From positions 620,001 through 684,000 of the forward strand of contig SMMW01000003.1 of the NCBI GenBank assembly GCA_004794655.1: a stretch of DNA of 64,000 nucleotides, in the 5' to 3' direction. Of this stretch, positions 23,331 to 32,100 are shown one piece after another (position 1 is the stretch's first letter; every line of letters begins with the position of its first letter). The position numbers and the translations under genes were made by a program. The notes beneath the pieces are model-generated. The model saw nothing but the letters and a program-made list of their open reading frames with translations. It was not told the origin of the DNA and made no database searches. The stretch comes from Marisa cornuarietis (taxonomy: Eukaryota > Mollusca > Gastropoda > Architaenioglossa > Ampullariidae).

Positions 23331-26300
23331 TTAAACTCTTCCATCATCAACTCCAGCTTGTGTCATCAGATCTGCAATGTTCCTCTCTAGATCATCAATC
23401 CTGCTCCCCATGTCATCTAGTGCGTACTGTCAAGAACGTTTACATCAAAGTATTTCACTTGTCTGTTATATTAAATTTTAAGTTTGTGTTGTCTGCCTTA
23501 ATTATGATTACTAGTATCTGCTTCATTTATGTTCTGATCCCACAGCTTAAAATGATGATACTTTAGCTACCATTAAAAGAATCAGAATAAGAAAACCAAT
23601 GCTTGCATTTTGTCACTGGCTCTAATGCAGTCAAAATAGGAAAGTCTTTGTACATGTATCAAGCAGGAAAGGATCCAGTACCTTCTGGGTCTTTAATATT
23701 TCATTACCTTTATAACATAAGAGATGCTGGAGCTTGAATATTCATTGGTTTAACATTAGTTATTTAGGTGGTAGGTGGAGAAAACATGCTTTGAAAACAT
23801 GACGCTGGTGATTTCAATATGCAGTTTGAAGAAAATCCATAAATATAAAGAAGCTTAGTGATTTTTATTAACAATTTACTTTGAATCAGACTGTGTTGGC
23901 CAATGTATAAACAAAACAAGCACTTGATCTAGATACCATTCATCTGATGGCATCTTGAATTTTCCATCTTGTACCAGTGACTATCGATTCTACTGTACTT
24001 TTAATTTTCTTGGAATTATTTACCCTATATGTTTCACACTCATTCTCTACCTCAAACTTCCAAAAGTATTTGTTGTAAATATGGCATGACTTGTTGTCAT
24101 ATTGTTTAAGCATTTCCAACTGGAAGGTAGGATGATTGTGTACATAGCTGAACGAGTGTGCATAATACTAGAATGAGCATGCTAGTCATTATTATTATTA
24201 TACATAGTTATTACTGTGATCTGCATAAAGGATATTGCGAGCAATGATTTGCTCTGACATTGTCTGGAACTTGTCCTGCATTTGCTGAAGAAGATTCTGC
24301 ACCTGCAATATATAAATTAAGCGCTTCAGTCTCGGTTATTCATGAAAGAATTTGGAAAATATCATTATCTATGGATGCCTCAAGCAAGCTGTCTTAACAA
24401 CCAAATGTTGCACAAAGAAATCTCAAATGATATATTCAAATAATGATATATTCTAACAAAACAAAAACTATGAATTTTATTAATGCATTTTGACTTTGGT
24501 ACAAGTTTTTTTCCACTATGTGCACACAGCATCAAAGATAAGAATGTTAAACAGAATCCTTATAATAAGTAGTTACTTCAGGTGTTTCAAATCTTAGAAA
24601 ATGCACCTGGATTGAACTGGCCAAAAGGTTTTTGGTCCTTTTGAATTGCCATAACAGGGGTTCACTATTTATAGTAATGGGACTTTTATCACTTTATTTT
24701 CAAATCATGTAATATTTGATGTAACATTCAAATTACTTATCACTTCTTATAAAAAATCAAGCTGGATCTCCATCAAGAAAGCTAGAGGCACATATAATTA
24801 TTGTGATTAAGTGACTAAAGTACTACTACTAACACTTATCATCATTATATTACTAAGTAGTTCTAAAGCCATTAACCTGTGGGTCTATGTGTGCCCATAT
24901 AACCATGGTATCATGAACGTTGATCTACTGGACTGCTGACGAAATGCCGAGACCAACGCTTAGCCTCTTGCGAAGTTCTGAACCGCTAGTCTCGGCTAGC
25001 GGGATTCAATCCAATTTCCGTTTCCGGAGACGCAGCACGATGATGGACGTAGATTCCATCGTCGTGCTGCGTCTCCGGAAACGGAAATCGGACTAAATCC
25101 GCTGGCCTTTAGCATGAATGAGAGCCGCTCGCCACTCTTCTTGCTCTTTTGATATACCTGGCCACGGAAGGCGAAAAAAACTTACACCAAAACATTTGTA
25201 ACTTGCACAGTGGCATCCTTCCATGCTGCAGGAGTTACCACTTCCTGGCTGTTTATATTCCTTAACTGCTGCTATTGTTGTCATCGTTCGCTACCGGAAG
25301 CTGCTTTTTTTCCGAGCCTCGTTCTCGCGGCTCTCCGACTTAATTGAAAAAAATCGTCTGCTGGCAGTCCAGTAGATCAACGTTCATGATGGTATCAATA
25401 ACTCAGGAAGAGCATAATATTAATGTCTTATTAATGTTTGAAGCAGGTGCTAATGGAAATGATAGCTAGCAATTAGAGCTATGGCTACTCAAACTAAAGA
25501 TGTGTACACTTAACGTGGTACAACACATCCCTCAGCTGACCCAGCTGTTGATTAAAAATATGAATGGGTTCTTGTCGATTCTCGCCAAGCATGCGGAGTC
25601 AAGTTTGCAGTTAAGTCGGTCAGTTTAAGCAGTTCCCTCATGCACATCAGCCTGGGCTGATGGTTTAAAGAATGAAAAGGGAGAAATAAATGGGCACTGC
25701 TCTCACTGTTCCAAGATAAATATGGTCTCATCTCGCTCACTAACAACCTGAATGTTTTGGGACTAACTTAACCCTTTCTCTTTGATACAGATACACTCTT
25801 GAAGAAATATATCTTATGGGTCTGCTTAAATACTGAGGCTGAAGAAGAAAATTAGCAAAAAGTTCAAGGCTGAGAGCCATAAATCAAAGCCCACACCAAG
25901 AGATTTATGTTCGAACTGTTTTTGCTTTTGAAGCCTTTTGTCAGACAAGCAGAGTTGTACAAATTGAGATAAGCTTAAAAACATCAGCAAGTGCAAAATC
26001 TGTGACCATCTTGTAGCAGGTAATGCGTTGATACTCCCAACATATTTGAAGTATGGTGTGCTATAAAGTAACCTGTGCTTACAAAAGTGCACGAAGCTAA
26101 AACTTTTCCTACGTTCCCGGTCATCAGAATCAAGTTTCAACTTGCAACAGGGCACAAAAATGGCTATGCCCGGAACTACAATGGCACATAACTTTCTTCG
26201 CTTACAAACTACATTTACTTCCACTTTGGTTAAAGTCATGAAAGGTAGCGTCGTAAGTAACATCAATGCTTACAAAGGCAGTCAGATCCTGGATATTCTT

Positions 26301-26345
26301 GGGATCAGAAGAAGTTGCCAAAGTCTCTTTGCCTAAGTCTGCCAT
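23331..26345 (-). CDS. HSBP1: Heat shock factor-binding protein 1 (3 coding exons, 75 aa)
   Basis: Small coiled-coil protein that binds the HSF1 trimerisation region and dampens the heat-shock response; also reported to help assemble the WASH complex. Exons on the minus strand: 26345-26274 (ATG, ending [11 protein letters not shown]), 24302-24236 ([18 protein letters not shown], ending IIAR) and 23419-23331 ([18 protein letters not shown], then [10 protein letters not shown] and stop). The result is 75 aa; the human protein is 76 aa and matches almost throughout. The coiled-coil heptads (Val, Leu, Met, Ile, Ile core) are clear. Intron 1 is GT-AG. Intron 2 can only join the conserved frame with AT-AC ends. 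Gene structure and reading frame leave little doubt; untranslated ends are unknown. Confidence 0.96.
23420..24235 (-). other. U12-type AT-AC intron of HSBP1
   Basis: In gene orientation the intron begins ATATCCTTT, a perfect U12 donor, and ends GCAC. A U12-like branch site GTTCTTGAC (plus strand 23429-23437) puts the branch A 10 nt before the 3' splice site. The junction restores codon ATA (Ile) between IIAR and DDMG, as in other HSBP1 proteins. The nearby GT and AG alternatives break the frame. Confidence 0.9.
24995..25106. repeat. Near-perfect hairpin with 53-bp arms
   Basis: Left arm 24995-25047 and right arm 25055-25106 are inverted copies sharing TTCCGTTTCCGGAGACGCAG, with a 7-nt loop and few mismatches. 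It is GC-rich compared with its surroundings and lies inside the TIR element. Confidence 0.9.
25093..25284 (-). pseudogene. N-terminal half of a THAP zinc-finger domain
   Basis: ATG-initiated 63-codon frame within the TIR element. [16 protein letters not shown] and EEWRAAL match the first Cys pair, the conserved (S)F.(K/R)(F/L)P block and the Trp block of THAP domains (compare CSAYGC, VSFHKFP and EWEAAV in THAP1). The second zinc-binding pair (C-x2-H) and the AVPTIF box are absent, because the frame stops at the internal hairpin. It is therefore a truncated relic and should not fold as a full C2CH finger. No transposase domain follows. Confidence 0.7.
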
Positions 26346-26392
26346 GTTCCCTGCTCTATCGACTTCTGATCGTCAGCCAAACAATCACTGAG

Positions 26393-26402
26393 GCGCATGC
26401 GC
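26393..26402. promoter_or_regulatory. NRF1-type palindrome in the HSBP1 promoter
   Basis: GCGCATGCGC, the full NRF1 consensus core, lies 48 bp upstream of the HSBP1 start codon in a locally CpG-rich stretch. A related CGCATGCGC occurs before GPATCH1. Function is inferred from the motif. Confidence 0.5.
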
Positions 26403-26754
26403 TGCCAAGCTGACCGGATATTTTACGAAGAGAAACTGCACCGACAAAAATTTCTGTAACCAACACTCTTCTGTTGCAAATTCCAAAAATACTTTTTAAA
26501 AAAGTCTAAATATTTTGGTAAACTGTTGGTTTTTGTTTGCTTTTATTGAACCTTTGCTTCTCGAAAAAAAACATCCAGCAAGGGCAAGCTACTCGAATGA
26601 AAGCAAAAAAACAAAAAAAGGGAAATCGCTCAAAGAACTGTTCTTTACTGACTTCTCGTGTAAGTGTTTTCAGTTTATTTTATGCTAGCCAAGGTACCTT
26701 CCTTCGTATATGCTGCTTTTTGTGGCTAATTCTTTCACCTGTGATTTTATTGTT

Positions 26755-26965
26755 AATGTTTGACGGACTTAAACAACCAAGCAACACTTCTGTCTTTATT
26801 TTTTTACTTTCCTGGTGTTTTATCCATTTATTTACTTTTTTTATTCTATTTTTATTTTTTATTCTATTTCTTTATTTTTTGTTTTTGCTGCGCAATGTAC
26901 ATTCTTCTGAATGGATACCTGCGCATTACAAATGGACATCATCATATTCATCATCATCATCCACG
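26755..26965 (+). mobile_element. LINE 3' tail, second family (same as 62401-63090)
   Basis: GACGGACTTAAAC, ACACTTCTGTCTTTATTTTT, CATTCTTCTGAATGGATACC and TGCGCATTACAAATGGACAT occur in the same order as the reverse complement of 62403-62585. It ends in a CAT-rich tail. Only the 3' UTR is present. The open frame across it is not a gene. Confidence 0.8.
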
Positions 26966-27037
26966 GAGCTACATATAATTCCGTGGTTTGATCGATCGCT
27001 TCAGTCACAGAATTATATAATGTTAACTCCGTGGCTT
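26957..27037. repeat. Short inverted repeat, about 80 bp
   Basis: CCACGGAGCTACATATAATTC near 26959 and GAATTATATAATGTTAACTC followed by CGTGG near 27010-27036 are inverted copies with small indels. It sits directly after the LINE tail. It may be a tiny foldback element. Confidence 0.55.
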
Positions 27038-27214
27038 CGGTTGAGCCAAGCTCATTCAAACGTAGGCATCAGTGCTGTTACAATTTTACTCTAGATGTTC
27101 CTAGCTTTACGGTTCATGCTTGGCAGTGGGTGCACAATGTTTTGAGTAAAGCCTGCTCGTTCTCTTCTCTTTTCCTACCTTTTATATGTCTTTCGAGACT
27201 CATGACTTCTTGAA

Positions 27215-27960
27215 AATAATTTCTCAGTTCTCTTCAGCCTGTCCAGAGGGTTGAGATTTGTCAAGAACAAGTTGTTGAGCTGTTTCAGTGAGTAAACAAG
27301 GTTTCAGGTCCAGATGGTATTTGCGGCAGAACATTACGTTCCTGCGCCCACCAACTTGGAGGCATTTTCCAAGACCACTCTCTATCCCGGCTGCTTGGAA
27401 ATTGTCTACCATTGTCCCAGTTCCGAAGAAAGCTTCAGCTCAGCATCTCAATGACTTTAGACCAGTGGCCTTAACATCATTGGTCATTAAAAGGATTGGA
27501 GACAATCATCAAAGCATTGATTGTAAAAGCCACTATAACAATTGTCTTCACCCCATGGAACTTGCATACCAGTCCAAATGAAGCGTTGATGATTCTAAAC
27601 TGTTCATCCTCCACACTTTACTCAAACACCTGGAGAATCCACAAGCCCACGCACGACTGCTGTTTGCTGACTTCTCATCGGCCTTCAACACCATTCAACC
27701 ACATAGCCTAGCTAGAAGACTCCTTGACAAGTTTTCCTTGACCATCAGCAAGTGTCACTTTTCGGTTGACAGGCAGCAATGAATACTTCTCAATGGCACT
27801 TTTTCCAACTCAATCACAGTTTGCACCGGCTCACCTCAGCGCTGTGTTTTACTCCTGCTTCTGTTTATTCTGTATACCAACAGTTGTCGCAGTAACCATG
27901 AGGGTCTTTATTTATCCCAGTGTGGCAGCTCGATATTCTGACTGGTGACTTTCCTTAACT
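27215..27960 (+). pseudogene. LINE reverse transcriptase remnant
   Basis: Across several frames: VSGPDGICGRTL (about 27300), STIVPVPKK and LNDFRPVALTS (about 27400-27480), HPMELAYQS (about 27550), SKLFILHTLLKHLENPQAHA and RLLFADFSSAFNTIQPHS (about 27590-27705), VCTGSPQRCVLLLLLFILYT (about 27815-27880). This is the finger-palm order of CR1/Rex-type reverse transcriptases through motif B. The YADD motif is not seen. Many frameshifts mark it as dead. Confidence 0.85.
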
Positions 27961-28239
27961 TCTAAAATTGCACAGGTCTTTGCAATGACATTTGAAACAG
28001 TTAACAGGTTTCATCAATGAGCACATGATATGCACATTGTCGATGGACCTTAAAGCAATTAGTTTTGCATTATTGTTTTGAATTAAAAATTTTAGTACTA
28101 CTTGTTTTGATCTCTGGTCTCTGATTTGACCATAGCCATGACTACATCTGTTATTTGTTTTTATGCAGTATCCTTTATCATCCTTTATGCTTAGGACAAG
28201 GGGTTGGAGCCCTTTTTCTGCCAAAGACCATCTGGATAT

Positions 28240-28840
28240 TTAAAACACCATACAAAATTATCAACTTTAAAATTAGTCTGCTATATTTGGTCAATCCATA
28301 GTTTTGCCAGTGTGCCTTAACAGCTTCGCAACGTATACAGTTCCACCCTTCCTGGCACTGGCTGTTCTCTTAAACACCACAGTACAGGCAGTCAACAGGA
28401 AGCATACATGTCTGTCTCATCATGTACTCATATGCGTCCTATCTCATAATGAATGTTCCTTGGTTGTCTCTTAAAATTAATAATTATAATAATAATGATG
28501 AACATTTATATAGTGCTTTTCCAACGAGTTTGCTCAAACCGCTTTACAGAAATGATATACAGAAGTAAATGAAATCACCAACAACCTTGCACCCATATTC
28601 ACATATAACAGACATGCTCACTTCTACAGCAGACACCCCTATTCATACATGAAATAAATACAGACACACTTACGGCATGCTCATGGTCAGGACAGACTCA
28701 GTGAAGTTGCTGTTCTAGAAAGATGTGTCTTCAGTTAAGAGTTGTAGGTGGAGAGAGAGAGTCAGTCACAAATTAACATCATTATGATTCGTTTAATATA
28801 AATTTATGTTGTTATGAAAAAAGCTCCAGGGGATTGAGGG
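28240..28840. repeat. Dispersed repeat interrupted by a LINE-like tail
   Basis: GTCTGTCTCATCATGTACTC plus flanking sequence (28250-28470) and TTATGATTCG...ATGAAAAAAGCTCC (28785-28835) match 38490-38735, where the two halves are contiguous. Between them lies an insert of about 300 bp starting with AATAATAATGATGAACATTT and TATAGTGCTTTTCC, an L2-like tail in minus orientation. The pair therefore shows a nested insertion. Confidence 0.7.
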
Positions 28841-29152
28841 AAACCAAGTATTGATAAGCTATAGTGCTCTGTAATTCTGACTTCATTCTTTTAGGGCTTT
28901 AAATTTAGATTTTAACTGGCTGTGTTCTAAATGACTCATGCCATCATGGCACATGAATGCATATCTTGTGATAATTATTTAATACTTAAATAATAAGAAG
29001 GCTGTTTTTATATTGAAGATTCTGCTGTTTAATTTCAAAGTTTGTGTAATGGAAATTTTTGCATGTGGATTATTTCAGTGGTGACCAGATAAAAGCTGAT
29101 GGAAAGAGGAAGTTCCAAATAGGAGCTGAAGTTGAATACAGATAACTACAAA

Positions 29153-32100
29153 ATGTTTCCTGTCTCTCACAAAACAGTTTTTGTTCTTGATCATAGTTCA
29201 TACTTTGCGCAGCCTTGTGGGCAGCCGATGGAGTATGATGTGATTCCTCGAACAAAGGCACCAGGCTTCATCCCTGCAGCACCTGTCACAAAGCCATTAT
29301 GGACCTGCAGTGTAGAGTGTCTGTTTGAATACATGAGAATTGTATTTGACATCTACCCCACCAACCGACTTATAAGGGTGGTTGTTGGAAACCGATGCAT
29401 GAATAGCTGGGCCCAAAAGGAGATGAACATGAACCAGCTGGCTGTGGCACTAGCCAGTGTGGGGCCACCTTGGCAAGAGGCTGGAGACGATGATGAGTTT
29501 AGTGCTGTGCAAGGGTTGTCACAAGCTGTGGAGGCACTCTGCCAACTATCCCCAGCTCAGGAGGAATACCTGGCTTCCCCTGCACAAGACCAGATACCAC
29601 TTGTAAACAATGGTCGTATTATTTGCCTTACACACATGAAGAGTGAGGCATATGTACGAAGTCTGGAAGAGTGTGTTATGGATGCTGTTGTGCAACATAA
29701 CAAACTAGCATCTGCGTCGGAACTTCTTCTGCCAATCAATCAGTGTGAAGTGACATTGATACACATCACTCCAGTGGGGGAAGACTCGCGTATTTCATCA
29801 CAAACACGCAGAGAGTTGTCAGACATGGTCAACAGTGAAGTGCACGTTGCTCAGTCGGGAAAGTTTCTTTACTTCAAGACAGTTGCTCTGGTTCAGGAGC
29901 ACTATGACTTGTCTTCAACCACTGTTACAGGCATTCCCATGAAGGAGGAGCAAAATGCAAACTCATCTGCTAACTACGATGTGGAACTTCTTCATCCAGC
30001 AGCTGTTCACAGTGACATTATGAAGCAAGAACAAGCAGAGGGGATAATCATTCCATCAAAGGAAGGTCTTCCTACAACGACAATTACTCTCAAATGGTGC
30101 ACACCAAAATCCAATGTAGTTGAATTGCACAACTGTTCAGGCGCTTACAGAATCACGCCTGTTGATGTAAATAGTCGACCCTCTTCTTGTCTCACCAATT
30201 TTCTGCTTGCTGGGCGGGCAGTTATGCTGGAGCAGCCACGCAAGTCTGGGACTAAGGTCATATCACATATGCTTGCCAGCCACGGAGGAGAGATTTTTGT
30301 TCATGCTATTCCCACATGTCGATCAATCTTGGAGGATCCACCATCTATTAGCGAGGGCTGTGGGGGAAGAGTCACTGATTATCGAATCAAGGATTTTGGA
30401 GAGTTCATGAGGGAAAACAGACTGGCCCCAGCAGCACCAGCCATGCTATCAACCATGCCAGTTAAGCCCATAGATAAGGCTTTTGAGCGCTTGGAACGAA
30501 GCAGCCGCTTCTGGCCAATTGTTATAAGTGACACGCTTGTAGGCAACCTCATGTCCACTATCAGTCCTCTCCCAGCTCTCATGGTGAAGGAAGAACTGAC
30601 AGATGATGAGGTCTTGGAGTGCAAGAAGGTTATTTACAATATTGTGTCTCTGGAAGCCAAAAATGAAGTCTTGCCTGTCCCTGTTGTTGGTTCACGAGGC
30701 AAAGGCCCTAAAAGAGAAGAGCAGTACAAGCAGCTGTGGAATGAGCTGGAGAACCTGGTGCGAGCATACTCTGACACTTCCAGTCAGCATGCCAAAGTGC
30801 TGGAGTGTTTACTGGAGTGCAAGAAACCTACAGTACCTAGTAGTGATCAACTGCAGCAGTCGCCACGTAATTTGTCTGATGCCAAGGTAAGCTGTCCTGG
30901 TTGTAACTTTTCCCAGTTTTACATAAAATATGTGCATTGAGGATTAGTGTTGGTCCTTAATGTGTATCAACCTCAAGATTAATAATAATAATAATAATAG
31001 TGAAGATTTTTATCGTGCATATTCACACTCATAGAGAGCATGCTCTTAGCGCTTAAAATGAGGAAGAGACGTGGACTAAGTAGATACAGAACAAAGGGGA
31101 CGAAAGAAAATGACAGTACTGACAAAAACAGAAAACAAAAGGTATCAAGTAACAGGAACAGAAAAATATAGTGATTCTGCGAGAAAGATGGGTAAAGTAG
31201 CAAGAGGGAAGGGGGCGGGGTTAAGAAGGACTAGCATTGTGTGGACTGTGTTAGGAGTAATGCTCAAGGAAGAGGTGCGTTTTCATTAACCACTAAGATT
31301 AACCACTGATTTAAACACTTGTAGATAATCAGGCTTATAGAAACACAGTGCACAACGCAATTTATCTAAAATTGCTTTAAATAAAATAAAACTGTTTAAG
31401 CCAGACAGTTGCTCCTATCAGCTCAATTCTTCATATGTGCTTGTGCATCACATCAAATTTGCATAGGAGTGATTGCTAAAAAATTTTTTTTTAAGTTAGC
31501 TCTTAAGAACAGCTTTAGAAACATGCTGTGCAACGAGCCCCTCGATACTCACTAGATGCACCCTAATTTTATTGTTTATGCTGTGTGTAACCAATACAGA
31601 CCAACTAATTGTTAATTGTGCCATCATCATGCTGGCTAGTACTGTTATTTATTACTATTACGTATTTAGCATCTTGTTGCTCTCTCATGGCTTCTGAGCA
31701 TAGACCCATCATTTGCTAGTTTTTTTTTTAACAATCTCATTGAGACATAGAACTAATGAAATAATATGCCATTCAATACAACTCTATTTATCCACAAATG
31801 CAATTCCAGATAGTGCTCTTACTAAGGATAATACATACATATACGTGACATAAAGAGATAATACATGCATACACATGTTGAAATAATTTCTCTCTCTCTC
31901 TCTCTCGCACACACACACACACATTCCCAGCAACAGTTGATACAGTTGGTCACCTCAGGCTAGTACAAGATCATGGCCAGTAGAGTTGATCAGGTAAATG
32001 GCACGTGGAATAAATGAATTGCGGTGACGATTGGTTCTGCATACAGGCATCATGTACCTACAGCCAGACCGCAAGAATGAAAACTCACATGCCAACATAT

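Larger units (their letters stand above)
24912..25388. mobile_element. TIR element (477 bp) with a THAP-like fragment, P-element-like
   Basis: Terminal inverted repeats of about 25 bp (CATGAACGTTGATCTACTGG, then ACTGC) lie at both ends. They are flanked by the direct repeat ATGGTAT (24905-24911 and 25389-25395); the exact duplication could be 7-9 bp because of shared bases. Inside are a 53-bp hairpin and a 63-codon minus-strand frame resembling the start of a THAP zinc finger. P-type transposases carry THAP domains and make 8-bp duplications, so a P-element origin is reasonable but inferred. It sits in HSBP1 intron 1. Confidence 0.8.

Noticed and set aside
25826..26266. 146-codon minus-strand frame in HSBP1 intron 1
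   Set aside because: No ATG-supported family resemblance, no splice-compatible join to HSBP1 exons, and composition like the intron.
26537..27094. 185-codon open frame next to HSBP1
   Set aside because: Its centre is the T-rich 3' UTR of a LINE also present at 62403-62585; the peptide is a hydrophobic low-complexity by-product.
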